Positions 5,484-12,325 are shown, numbered from the stretch's first letter. The stretch: 15,231 nucleotides of DNA from JAUPVL01 sp964512085 (GCA_964512085.1 CAZEIU010000019.1:1-15231), one strand, 5' to 3'. Numbers and translations are program-made. The notes: generated by a model from the sequence alone, not told the origin.

Positions 5484-7319
5484 ATGAGCAAGATAAAAAT
5501 AAACAATATTACAAAATATATCTGGCTTTATATAGTTGTTTTAGGAATAGTAGCAAGTCTAATTCTGTATTTACTAAACTATATTAATATTTCTATAGCT
5601 ATAGTTATAATATTATGTAGCGTTGGAGCCCTGATAGAACTTATAACTATTATCAAAGATTTAGTACACAAAAAAATTGGTGTAGATGTTTTGGCCTTTA
5701 TTGCAATAGTGGCTTCTTTGATACTTAGTCAATATGCAGCCGCTGCGGTAATACTACTTATGCTCACTAGTGGTAACGCATTAGAGCGGTTTGCTAAGTC
5801 TAGAGCTCTAAGAGAAATTAATGCTTTGGTAAAACGCGTACCAAAAAAAGCCTATGTTAAAAGAGGTCGTCACTTTTTGCCTATAAGTGTTAATAAGATT
5901 TTACCTGACAATATTATTTTGATTAAGCCCGGTGAGGTTGCGGCGGTCGATGGTATTGTTTTGACTGGTGAGAGCTCTTTTGACGAATCGGCTATTACCG
6001 GCGAGAGCCTGCCCAAAGAAAAATCTAAAGGTTCGACAGTATTGTCTGGAAGTGTCAATCAAGATGTGCCAGTTGAAATTAAAGCGTTGCGTAGTAGCAA
6101 AGATAGCCAATACGAACAGATAATTGACTTAGTCAAAAAAGCCGCCAGTTCTCAATCGCCAATAGTAAGGTTGGCCGATAGATATAGTGTACCATTCACT
6201 TTGTTGGCACTATTTCTGGCAACAGTTGCTTGGTACATAAGTGGTGACCCAATAAGAGCATTATCGGTTCTTGTAGTTGCCACGCCTTGCCCATTAATTA
6301 TTGCCACGCCGGTTGCTATAGTTTCGGCTATGAGTCGGTCGGCAAAAGAGGGAATCATTGTCAAAGATGGCTCTGGCTTAGAGAATATGGCTAGGCTTAG
6401 AACAATAGCTTTTGACAAAACTGGCACGCTTACTTTAAATACACCGACCATAAAAGATATTACGGCTTTTGGTGTTACCAAAAAAGAGTTAATTACGCTT
6501 GCAGCTAGTGCTGAACAAAATAGTACCCATATACTTGCCAGTGCAATAGTTAACGATGCTAAAAAAAATCGATATAAATTAACAAAACCCACAACGATCT
6601 ATGAGAGTTTTGGCAACGGTGTAGATGTACAGATAGCCAAAAGTAGAATATTAGTAGGTAGACTAGATTTTCTTCGTAAGAACAAGATTAATGTTGCGAA
6701 TAACCAAGTTCACAATAAAGATACGGCAGTTTATTGTGCTCGTAATGGCAAAGTAATAGGAAGTTTTGTATTTTATGATCCGGTTCGTAAAAATGCTCGC
6801 TCTACAATCAACAAACTTAAGCGCTTAGGTATTAAAAGATTTGCTATGCTGACAGGAGATAATAAAAACATTGCCGAGTCTATTGGTAAAAAAGCTGGGC
6901 TTAGCAATGTGCACGCCGAGCTTTTGCCCAAAGAAAAATTACAAATTATTAAATCATATAAAAACAAACACTATAAGGTTGCAATGGTTGGAGATGGCGT
7001 AAATGATGCCCCTACGCTTGTTGCTGCAGATGTAGGCATTGCTTTGGGCGCAAAAGGTTCAACTGCAGCAAGCGAATCGGCTGACGTAGTAATAATGCTA
7101 GATGATATCTCAAAAGTATATGATGCTGTTAAGATTGCCAAGAGTAGTATATTAATTGCTAAACAAAGCATATTTATAGGCATAGGTTTGAGCGTGGTGC
7201 TGATGTGCTTTGCAGTGGTGGGCAGTATAGTGCCATTACAGGGAGCATTATTACAAGAAGCTGTCGATGTGGCCGTAATACTTAATGCCTTAAGGGTATT
7301 GAGAATAAAGATTAAATAG
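5484..7319 (+). CDS. Heavy-metal translocating P1B-type ATPase (TPCPL motif)
   Basis: A 611-aa P1B ATPase without an N-terminal metal-binding domain. Paired membrane segments precede the actuator domain (TGES at 172-175; an extra TGES at 161-164 is probably accidental). The ion-site motif is TPCPL with C269, the phosphorylated aspartate is D311 in DKTGTLT, TGDN has D459, and GDGVND is at 503-508. The C-terminus ends in the family-typical QEAVDVAVILNALRVL. The His-Pro pair usual in P1B nucleotide domains reads His-Ile (NSTHILA), as in relatives with TPCPL from memory. The metal cannot be fixed: TPC is not the CPC of Cu pumps nor the SPC of Co pumps. The gene is leaderless and is followed by a DUF1653 gene whose ribosome site overlaps its stop codon. 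Confidence 0.9.
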   Translation: MSKIKINNITKYIWLYIVVLGIVASLILYLLNYINISIAIVIILCSVGALIELITIIKDLVHKKIGVDVLAFIAIVASLILSQYAAAAVILLMLTSGNALERFAKSRALREINALVKRVPKKAYVKRGRHFLPISVNKILPDNIILIKPGEVAAVDGIVLTGESSFDESAITGESLPKEKSKGSTVLSGSVNQDVPVEIKALRSSKDSQYEQIIDLVKKAASSQSPIVRLADRYSVPFTLLALFLATVAWYISGDPIRALSVLVVATPCPLIIATPVAIVSAMSRSAKEGIIVKDGSGLENMARLRTIAFDKTGTLTLNTPTIKDITAFGVTKKELITLAASAEQNSTHILASAIVNDAKKNRYKLTKPTTIYESFGNGVDVQIAKSRILVGRLDFLRKNKINVANNQVHNKDTAVYCARNGKVIGSFVFYDPVRKNARSTINKLKRLGIKRFAMLTGDNKNIAESIGKKAGLSNVHAELLPKEKLQIIKSYKNKHYKVAMVGDGVNDAPTLVAADVGIALGAKGSTAASESADVVIMLDDISKVYDAVKIAKSSILIAKQSIFIGIGLSVVLMCFAVVGSIVPLQGALLQEAVDVAVILNALRVLRIKIK

Positions 7320-7328
7320 GAGGTTTTG

Positions 7329-7550
7329 ATGAGTAACATACAGATAAATAGTGTATATAGACACTACAAAGGAAATAAATATTTGGTTCTATTAAGAGCA
7401 AAGCACAGTGAAACTCTAGAAGACATGATAGTTTATGTAAGTCTTTATAAAAACCCTGAAAGCCAAGTTTGGGTAAGACCAGCAAAAATGTTTTTTGAAG
7501 AGGTGACATTTGAGGGCAAAAAAGTGCCTCGATTTCAGCTCATTAAATAA
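7329..7550 (+). CDS. DUF1653 family protein
   Basis: A 73-aa protein with the DUF1653 pattern: YRHYKGNKYLVL, then HSETLEDMIVYVSLY, then WVRPAKMFFE and VPRF. The family is small, single-domain and of unknown function, often encoded beside other genes as a short accessory ORF. ATG 7329 is chosen over the TTG at 7326 because AGGAGG at 7318-7323 sits five bases before the ATG. That ribosome site overlaps the TAG stop of the ATPase, so the two genes are co-transcribed and translation is probably coupled. Whether it has a role in metal transport is not shown by the sequence. Confidence 0.85.
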   Translation: MSNIQINSVYRHYKGNKYLVLLRAKHSETLEDMIVYVSLYKNPESQVWVRPAKMFFEEVTFEGKKVPRFQLIK

Positions 7551-7593
7551 ACAAAAGTGAGTATTGCTTTTTATGCCTTAAGAGAGAATAATA

Positions 7594-7601
7594 AGCATAA
7601 G
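7594..7601 (+). promoter_or_regulatory. AGCATAAG motif upstream of DUF1761 gene
   Basis: The same octamer as in the ABC leader promoter. A hexamer TTATGC at 7571-7576 pairs symmetrically with GCATAA at 7595-7600 across 18 nt. May be a shared regulatory site or chance in AT-rich DNA. Confidence 0.25.
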
Positions 7602-7627
7602 AATAATAATTTAAAAAAGGAACTAAT

Positions 7628-8038
7628 ATGTTAGAATTTTTATCAAATAATTGGCTCGGCATAGTACTGGCTACTGTGGTGGCTATGGCAATAGGAAGTT
7701 TGTGGTATTCAAATTTACTTTTCGGTAAGCAATGGCAAAAACTTGCCAAGCTATCAGACAAAGACCTTAAGAATAGCAGAGCTCAGGCAATGGTTATTAT
7801 GCTAGTAATGGCATTTGTGTCGGCTTACGTGCTAAAAAGATTTTTAGTAATATCTGATCCCAAAACCGTACTCGAGGCCGTAAAAGTTGCTGCTTGGATA
7901 TGGCTAGGTTTCGTGGCTACCTATGTTATAAGTGGTGGGGTGTTTGAGAAAAGACCTCCAAAACTAATGGCATTGCATTTAGGCAATCAGCTTATTACTC
8001 TTGTAGTAATGGCAGCAATTTTGTTCAACGTGAACTAA
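7628..8038 (+). CDS. DUF1761 family membrane protein
   Basis: A 136-aa integral membrane protein with four hydrophobic segments near residues 8-27, 51-70, 87-106 and 115-133. The first contains AIGSLWYSNLLFGKQWQKL, the hallmark of DUF1761 proteins (a conserved glycine, WY and FGK..W just after the first segment). Function unknown. ATG 7628 is preceded by AAAAAAGGAA with good spacing. It is separated by 77 bases from the metal ATPase/DUF1653 unit with no visible terminator in between, so read-through from that unit is possible. Confidence 0.8.
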   Translation: MLEFLSNNWLGIVLATVVAMAIGSLWYSNLLFGKQWQKLAKLSDKDLKNSRAQAMVIMLVMAFVSAYVLKRFLVISDPKTVLEAVKVAAWIWLGFVATYVISGGVFEKRPPKLMALHLGNQLITLVVMAAILFNVN

Positions 8039-8059
8039 TAGTTCGATTTAAGTTCTTAA

Positions 8060-8068
8060 TGCTATAAT
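8060..8068 (+). promoter_or_regulatory. Extended -10 promoter of the MGMT gene (leaderless)
   Basis: TGCTATAAT at 8060-8068, six bases before the ATG at 8075. No -35 and no Shine-Dalgarno. Confidence 0.6.
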
Positions 8069-8074
8069 TGACTC

Positions 8075-8338
8075 ATGAAAAATCAGAGCGATTTTAAGCT
8101 GAGGGTTTATGAAGTAGTTAAAAATATTCCCAAAGGCCAAACTATGACCTATAGCGAAGTAGCGGCTCTGGCTGGTTCGGCAGGTGCGGCAAGAGCGGTA
8201 GGAACTCTTATGAGTCGCAATTACAACCCTAGTATTCCTTGCCATAGAGTAGTGCGATCTGACGGTACATTGGGCAATTATAATCGTGGTGGAGAATCAA
8301 AAAAGCACGACTTGCTAGTAAAAGAAGGCGCTATTTAG
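8075..8338 (+). CDS. MGMT family DNA-binding/methyltransferase domain protein
   Basis: An 87-aa protein equal to the C-terminal domain of O6-alkylguanine-DNA alkyltransferases. It has the helix-turn-helix (TYSEVAALAG, then AARAVGTLMSRN with the arginine finger R40) and the active site PCHRV with C56. Enzymes of this family repair O6-alkylguanine by irreversible transfer of the alkyl group to this cysteine. The usual N-terminal ribonuclease-like domain is absent. Alkyltransferase-like proteins of similar size replace the cysteine with tryptophan or alanine; here Cys and His are both present, so it could be a minimal active transferase or a damage-recognition protein. The leaderless start at 8075 is supported by the promoter geometry. 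Confidence 0.85.
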   Translation: MKNQSDFKLRVYEVVKNIPKGQTMTYSEVAALAGSAGAARAVGTLMSRNYNPSIPCHRVVRSDGTLGNYNRGGESKKHDLLVKEGAI

Positions 8339-8407
8339 GCTGTTGTAAAAATAACTAAAAGCATAACCTGTAAGAAAATAAAAAAGTCACATTCTACGCA
8401 GGCTGGG

Positions 8408-8449
8408 TGTATAATTGGTTGTAGGTAACATACCTAGCAAGGAGGTGAT
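8408..8449 (+). promoter_or_regulatory. Promoter, 5' hairpin and full-length Shine-Dalgarno of the 54-aa gene
   Basis: TATAAT at 8410-8415 predicts a start near 8422. The transcript would begin with TAGGTA ACA TACCTA (8422-8436), a perfect 6-bp inverted repeat, followed by AAGGAGGTGAT (8439-8449), an unusually complete match to the 16S rRNA 3' end. The repeat could be an operator or a 5' hairpin. Confidence 0.55.
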
Positions 8450-8453
8450 AGTT

Positions 8454-8618
8454 ATGAGAAAACGCGTCCTGCGGAGCATTCGCAAAATGCCTCAAAATTT
8501 GCTTAGAGATAAGCAAGTAATGGAAGACATTTTAGACGAAATGGCCACTAAATGGGCTACAAAGGCAGAACGCCTGCAAGAAAAAGCATTCCCACGAATG
8601 CAAACAAAATCTAAATAA
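8454..8618 (+). CDS. Unknown 54-aa basic helical protein
   Basis: ATG 8454 is chosen because AAGGAGGTGAT lies eight bases upstream; a longer frame exists upstream but it would start inside the promoter. The product is strongly basic at both ends (MRKRVLRSIRKM at the start, lysines at the end) with an acidic middle (MEDILDEMATKW) and is predicted helical throughout. No family is recognised. Size, charge and the very strong ribosome site suggest an abundant small protein, perhaps nucleic-acid or ribosome associated, but that is a guess. It is monocistronic, with its own promoter and terminator. Confidence 0.7.
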   Translation: MRKRVLRSIRKMPQNLLRDKQVMEDILDEMATKWATKAERLQEKAFPRMQTKSK

Positions 8619-8648
8619 GGTAAATAGTATGATTTTAAGCGTCTAAAG

Positions 8649-8684
8649 CGCGACAGAAGTGAGAGTTCACATGTCGCGTTTTTT
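8649..8684 (+). terminator. Intrinsic terminator after the 54-aa gene
   Basis: CGCGACA (8649-8655) pairs with TGTCGCG (8672-8678); an inner GTGA/TCAC stem extends it. Six T follow. Confidence 0.85.
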
Positions 8685-8686
8685 GG

Positions 8687-8724
8687 TTGCAAAAAACATT
8701 AATACTGGTATGATATTGCCAGTA
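8687..8724 (+). promoter_or_regulatory. Promoter with operator-like dyad for the unknown gene pair
   Basis: TTGCAA (8687-8692), 16-nt spacer, TATGAT (8709-8714). A perfect inverted repeat TACTGG (8703-8708) and CCAGTA (8719-8724) encloses the -10 box, as expected for a repressor site. Confidence 0.5.
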
Positions 8725-8747
8725 CCTTCTAGCCAAAAGGAGTTGCG

Positions 8748-8987
8748 GTGTGCGATAGTCTTGGGCTTTTAGATCACCTTGACGCCAATAGAGAACTTTT
8801 AGTACATGTAACTGAAGCCGATGTGCTGTCGATGCGCGAATGGTGCGAAGATGACGGCGATGTTGTGGGGGCAATCCTTGGTATTTTATACGACGCTGGA
8901 GTCGAAATTCCTGAGGAACTTCTTGAGAGATGCCATATTTTCTACGAAAGCTACGAAGTGGGCTCAGAAGAAAGGCAGGAGGAATGA
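8748..8987 (+). CDS. Unknown 79-aa acidic protein, first gene of a pair
   Basis: GTG start at 8748 with AAGGAG five bases upstream. The product is very acidic, contains three cysteines (positions 2, 33 and 62) and is probably helical (LLDHLDANRELLVHV, then VVGAILGILYDAGVEIPEELL). No signal peptide or membrane segment; no family recognised. Its TGA overlaps the next gene's ATG in an ATGA arrangement, so the two proteins are made from one transcript with coupled translation and may act together. The promoter carries a dyad over the -10, which could mean autoregulation by one of the two products. Confidence 0.65.
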   Translation: MCDSLGLLDHLDANRELLVHVTEADVLSMREWCEDDGDVVGAILGILYDAGVEIPEELLERCHIFYESYEVGSEERQEE

Positions 8988-9268
8988 GCGAGATACAACC
9001 CGATTGGGAGATTCCAGAAGACCCCGAACTATTACTTACCGTAGAAAGAGTGTTAGCTGTAGGATGCGGTAAGCCAGTAACCCATGGTAAAAGAGGTAGA
9101 TTACAAATTAGTATGAATTGCTCAAGGTTGCGTAGGTGCCAAGAATGTCAAGAAAGAATTGCTAATCTAGACAAAGTACAACTACTAAATATTATCGCTG
9201 AGCTTTCTGATAGAAACGCTAGGCTCCTTGAGCTTATAAAGGCCTCAAACTCTCATTTGCAAACTTAA
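8984..9268 (+). CDS. Unknown 94-aa Cys/His protein, second gene of a pair
   Basis: ATG 8984 overlaps the previous stop (ATGA); AAAGGCAGGAGG lies directly upstream. A longer upstream frame is rejected because it runs inside the preceding gene. The middle of the protein holds C28, H34, C46, C52 and C55, the last two as CxxC, a pattern able to bind zinc but matching no zinc-finger class I know. Residues 62-86 form a leucine-rich helix (LDKVQLLNIIAELSDRNARL) that could dimerise. A small zinc-dependent DNA- or protein-binding factor is plausible; nothing is proven. Confidence 0.65.
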   Translation: MSEIQPDWEIPEDPELLLTVERVLAVGCGKPVTHGKRGRLQISMNCSRLRRCQECQERIANLDKVQLLNIIAELSDRNARLLELIKASNSHLQT

Positions 9269-9280
9269 TTTGTACTTTTT

Positions 9281-9305
9281 ACCCTGATATAGTCAGGGTT
9301 TTTAT
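9281..9305 (+). terminator. Intrinsic terminator after the unknown gene pair
   Basis: ACCCTGA (9281-9287) pairs with TCAGGGT (9293-9299) over a 5-nt loop, followed by T residues. Confidence 0.8.
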
Positions 9306-9372
9306 ATTGCAAAATTACATATAAAGTGATATTATATCTCTGGAATTTGCACCTGGAGAAAAGGAGTATATC

Positions 9373-10011
9373 TTGAACGAAAAGCCAGGATATTATTATT
9401 TGTGGCAAGATAATGCAATGACAAAGTTTGATATCCTAATGACCATAATATTATGGTCATTAATCGTTTATTTTGTAGTTGGAGGTATTGGCGGTTCTGT
9501 CGTATATAATGCAGTTCACAATTTAACTTTTTCTATACTACTTGCGGTTGTAATTTGTGGCACGGCATTGACTTGCGGTATTAACGCAAATACTAAATAT
9601 GACGGTAAGAGACTTACGGAATGTGAGCCTCCGGTAGGTGCCATGCAAAAGCTGGGGTTTATACTGTTGAGTATTGCAGTTCATCCACTATTTTTTATTT
9701 ACATGTTTACTTGGGTAAAAAGGCATTTCTGGCGCAAACGTAACTGCGTTTTATACCCCGAGCTTAGAAAGGCTCGCAAACTATTATGTAGAACACTTCG
9801 CCAACCAACTACAGACAGCTCTAAACTGGCTGTTGAAGAGGCCACTAATAACTACAGGTACTTACTTGAGCTGATTAGTACAGATGAAGACATTAGTCTT
9901 ACCTATATCGAGCAAGCCAGAGAACAGCGCGAGCTAATTGAGCTAGCTATGCATTTTAGCGACGAAGCTAAAAGAGAAGTTAACCTACTCGATTCTGTAA
10001 CGCAAAACTAG
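9373..10011 (+). CDS. Unknown 212-aa membrane protein with cytoplasmic helical tail
   Basis: TTG start at 9373, six bases after AAAAGGAG; the next in-frame ATG at 9418 has no ribosome site. Three hydrophobic segments are seen near residues 21-42, 51-69 and 93-113. The loop after the third is rich in Lys and Arg (WVKRHFWRKRN), so by the positive-inside rule the tail of about 95 residues should be cytoplasmic. The tail is charged and helical, with coiled-coil character near 150-205. No family is recognised. It is monocistronic between two terminators. Size and plan recall small membrane anchors, but no partner is visible. Confidence 0.7.
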   Translation: MNEKPGYYYLWQDNAMTKFDILMTIILWSLIVYFVVGGIGGSVVYNAVHNLTFSILLAVVICGTALTCGINANTKYDGKRLTECEPPVGAMQKLGFILLSIAVHPLFFIYMFTWVKRHFWRKRNCVLYPELRKARKLLCRTLRQPTTDSSKLAVEEATNNYRYLLELISTDEDISLTYIEQAREQRELIELAMHFSDEAKREVNLLDSVTQN

Positions 10012-10018
10012 AAATATC

Positions 10019-10050
10019 ACCTCAACCATTCGGTTGAGGTTTTTATTTTT
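10019..10050 (+). terminator. Intrinsic terminator before xthA
   Basis: ACCTCAACC (10019-10027) pairs perfectly with GGTTGAGGT (10032-10040) over ATTC, followed by TTTTATTTTTT. Confidence 0.85.
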
Positions 10051-10059
10051 TGCTATAAT
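10051..10059 (+). promoter_or_regulatory. Extended -10 promoter of xthA (leaderless)
   Basis: TGCTATAAT at 10051-10059 abuts the upstream terminator's T-run and lies six bases before the ATG at 10066. The nine bases are identical to those of the MGMT promoter at 8060. Confidence 0.65.
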
Positions 10060-10065
10060 AAACCA

Positions 10066-10863
10066 ATGACAACAATATATTCGTGGAACGTAAATGGTAT
10101 ACGTGCCGTAATAAAAAAGGGTGAGTTTGATAAATTCATCAAAAAGTACAAACCTGATATTCTATGTATTCAAGAAACCAAAGCTAAGCAAGGTCAGGCC
10201 GAGATTGATTTGCCAAACTACAAAGAGTATTGGTGCGATGCCGAGAAGGCTGGCTATAGCGGTACCGCAATATTCACTAAGACTAAACCGCTAAAGGTTA
10301 TCAATGGATTGCCAGATGAGATTGTTAAAAAATATAAAATGGCAGATAGTTATGGTGACCCCAATGCAGAAGGTCGAGTAATAGCTGCTGAGTATGATAA
10401 GTATTTTGTAGTAACAGTTTATACACCCAACGCCAAAGATGATTTATCGAGAGTGTCTCTCAGGCACAAGCACTGGGACCCAGCATTTTTAGAATACTGC
10501 AAGCATTTAGAAAAGACCAAGCCTGTAGTGTTTTGCGGAGATCTAAATGTGGCCCATACTGAAGATGACTTAGCACGGCCCAAGCCCAACATTGGTAAAA
10601 AAGGTTTTACCAATGAAGAACGCGAAGGTTTTCAGAAATTTATTGATTCTGGTTTTGTCGATACTCTTAGATTATTTAAAAAAGGTAATGGCTACTATAC
10701 ATGGTGGACACATTGGGCCAACGCACGAGCCAATAATGTGGGTTGGCGCATTGATTATTTCTTAGTTTCAAGTAAGCTCAAAAAAAATGTTAAAAATGCC
10801 GAAATACATGCCGAGCAGATGGGCTCAGACCACTGCCCAATTTCTATAAATCTTGACATCTAG
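10066..10863 (+). CDS. xthA: Exodeoxyribonuclease III / AP endonuclease
   Basis: A 265-aa member of the exonuclease III/APE1 family, normal length. Motifs in order: WNVNGIR with N8 and N10, the metal-binding E37 in QETK, the nucleophile-positioning GDLNVAH with D159 and N161, GWRIDYF, and the catalytic SDH with D255 and H256. All catalytic residues are present. The enzyme cuts DNA 5' of abasic sites and trims 3' ends in base excision repair, in the cytoplasm. ATG 10066 has no Shine-Dalgarno and sits at the predicted transcription start. It shares its promoter type with the MGMT repair gene 2 kb upstream. No partner gene is in an operon with it. Confidence 0.95.
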   Translation: MTTIYSWNVNGIRAVIKKGEFDKFIKKYKPDILCIQETKAKQGQAEIDLPNYKEYWCDAEKAGYSGTAIFTKTKPLKVINGLPDEIVKKYKMADSYGDPNAEGRVIAAEYDKYFVVTVYTPNAKDDLSRVSLRHKHWDPAFLEYCKHLEKTKPVVFCGDLNVAHTEDDLARPKPNIGKKGFTNEEREGFQKFIDSGFVDTLRLFKKGNGYYTWWTHWANARANNVGWRIDYFLVSSKLKKNVKNAEIHAEQMGSDHCPISINLDI

Positions 10864-10933
10864 CAGGCACAATGCAAACACAAAACTAAAATAATAGCGG
10901 TTCTTTCTGCAACGCACCATAATTGTTCAGTTT

Positions 10934-10962
10934 TTGTATTAACCATAAGTGCTATGTATAAT
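10934..10962 (+). promoter_or_regulatory. Promoter of the mTERF-like repeat gene
   Basis: TTGTAT (10934-10939), 17-nt spacer, TATAAT (10957-10962). It predicts a leader of about 16 bases before the ATG at 10985; no good Shine-Dalgarno lies in it. Confidence 0.65.
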
Positions 10963-10984
10963 GGGTTTGTAATTATTCAAAAAG

Positions 10985-12088
10985 ATGCCACCAAATAGAC
11001 CGCAACCATCAAGAAGACCAGAGCCTAACGAACAAAAGGGGCTTCAGGATTTAAGATATGATCAAAATGAAAGCCAAGCGGTGGTGGCGGCACGACAAAA
11101 TGAACTTAGGGATTTAGGATTCAGCGATGAATTCATCGAAAACTTCTTTGTCGATACGCTTGTGGGCGCCAATACTTCGGTGAGACAAAGATTAGAATTT
11201 TTATCATCACAAGGCTTTACCGACCCCATAGCTTTAGTTGAAAAACAGCCATCGATTATTGGTTTTAGTTCCGAAAACATAAATAACAAACTAACTAATC
11301 TCCGTAACCAAGGCTTCACCAACCCCGTCACCCTAGTTGAAAAACAGCCATCGATTATTGGTTTTAGTTCCGAAAACATAAATAACAAACTAACTAATCT
11401 CCGTAACCAAGGCTTCACCAACCCCATCGCCCTATTTGAAAAACTACCACAAATCATTGGCTACAGTCCAGAAAACATCGACAACAAACTAACTAATCTC
11501 CGTAACCAAGGCTTTACTAACCCCATTGCTTTAGTTGAAAAACAGCCATCGATTATTGGCTGCAGTCCAGAAAACATAAATAACAAACTAACTAATCTCC
11601 GCAACCAAGGCTTTACCGACCCCATCGCCTTAGTTGAAAAAGCGCCATCGATTATTAACTTAAGCTCAGAAAACATCAATAGGCGCATTAGGTTGTTTCG
11701 ACATCTGGTGAATATGTTTGATTCACCAATCAATCCTATAGAATTAATGCAACAAGAACTAGGGCTATTTGGTAGTAAAATAGACAAACTGCTAACCCTT
11801 ACAAGAATTGTCCGTAATTCATTACAAATGGCCAGCGAGGTTGATCGTAAGCTTATTCACGATATAATGTTTGCGAATTTAGAAGACATACTATTGGCAC
11901 TAGAAGAAATTGGCGATAAGCAAGAGAGTGATATGCCTGACTATACGATTCAACAGCTGGTGGCAAAATCTAAATATATAAAAAAGCAGAAAATTTCTAA
12001 AGATATAAAAAGGGACAGAATTAAAGAATCCGAGCATATTGATGAAAAGGTCAAAAAACGCTACTTTAAAGGCTACCCAATGAAATGA
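10985..12088 (+). CDS. mTERF-like helical repeat protein
   Basis: A 367-aa protein with three parts: a proline- and charge-rich N-terminus (1-35), a repeat region (about 76-240), and a basic C-terminus (300-367, many Lys/Arg). The repeat region has five units of exactly 33 residues, such as LTNLRNQGFTNPIALVEKQP followed by SIIGFSSENINNK. The pattern (L..L...GF......L...P.IIG.S) agrees with the mTERF motif of mitochondrial and chloroplast transcription termination factors, where repeats stack into a superhelix that binds nucleic acid. A degenerate unit probably precedes the array (ELRDLGFSDEFIENFF). Binding to DNA or RNA is inference from the fold and basic tail. No signal peptide. mTERF proteins are best known from eukaryotes, so a bacterial copy is notable. 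Confidence 0.75.
   Translation: MPPNRPQPSRRPEPNEQKGLQDLRYDQNESQAVVAARQNELRDLGFSDEFIENFFVDTLVGANTSVRQRLEFLSSQGFTDPIALVEKQPSIIGFSSENINNKLTNLRNQGFTNPVTLVEKQPSIIGFSSENINNKLTNLRNQGFTNPIALFEKLPQIIGYSPENIDNKLTNLRNQGFTNPIALVEKQPSIIGCSPENINNKLTNLRNQGFTDPIALVEKAPSIINLSSENINRRIRLFRHLVNMFDSPINPIELMQQELGLFGSKIDKLLTLTRIVRNSLQMASEVDRKLIHDIMFANLEDILLALEEIGDKQESDMPDYTIQQLVAKSKYIKKQKISKDIKRDRIKESEHIDEKVKKRYFKGYPMK
11210..11704 (+). repeat. Five tandem 99-bp coding repeats
   Basis: Units begin at 11210, 11309, 11408, 11507 and 11606, exactly 99 bp apart without indels. A 92-nt stretch at 11235-11326 is identical, base for base, to 11334-11425. Outer units are more diverged, the fifth most. This indicates recent internal duplication in frame. 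Confidence 0.9.
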
Positions 12089-12094
12089 TAAATT

Positions 12095-12148
12095 AAAAAG
12101 TCTTCATTTTAGTAACGGAGATTACCTATTTTCGTTTGAAGTCTTTTT
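12095..12148 (+). terminator. Intrinsic terminator after the mTERF-like gene
   Basis: AAAAAGTCTTCA (12095-12106) pairs with TGAAGTCTTTTT (12137-12148) except for one T-T mismatch; an inner GTAA/TTAC stem is possible. Because of the A-run and T-run it could work in both directions. Confidence 0.7.
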
Positions 12149-12286
12149 GTGCTAGTTTTTCTTGAAAACAAACTTATTCACTCAAGAAATAAATGAATTC
12201 TGTTGACCAACCCTGACAGGCTGATATGTATGTTATATTTCATTTATGATATTTAATAAGATTGTGTAATCAATATAAGTAGATAC
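12149..12286. other. Gap before rpmG with two inverted repeats and a possible second promoter
   Basis: No coding frame is supported here. TTCTTGA and TCAAGAA form a 7-bp hairpin near 12159-12188. ATAAATGAA (12189-12197) and TTCATTTAT (12239-12247) are exact 9-bp inverted repeats 41 nt apart. TTGACC (12203-12208) with TATGTA (12225-12230) and an extended -10 TG could be a promoter for a longer rpmG transcript or a small RNA. Confidence 0.3.
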
Positions 12287-12315
12287 TTGATATTTAGCTT
12301 TATTTAAGTTATACT
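12287..12315 (+). promoter_or_regulatory. Promoter of rpmG
   Basis: TTGATA (12287-12292), 17-nt spacer, TATACT (12310-12315). The start would fall about four bases before the ATG at 12326. Confidence 0.65.
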
Positions 12316-12325
12316 TATCTGCATT

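Noticed and set aside
6152..6592. Minus-strand 146-codon frame inside the metal ATPase
   Set aside because: Fully inside a gene with intact family motifs; a mirror frame of the coding strand.
8635..8874. Minus-strand 79-codon frame over the 8649-8684 terminator
   Set aside because: Overlaps a clear plus-strand terminator, promoter and ribosome site.
11210..11704. CRISPR array or intergenic tandem repeat
   Set aside because: The period is 99 bp with no unique spacers, and the repeats are in frame within one long coding region.
11062..11787. Two minus-strand frames (131 and 108 codons) opposite the repeat gene
   Set aside because: They are long only because the 99-bp repeat keeps all frames open; no promoter or ribosome site.
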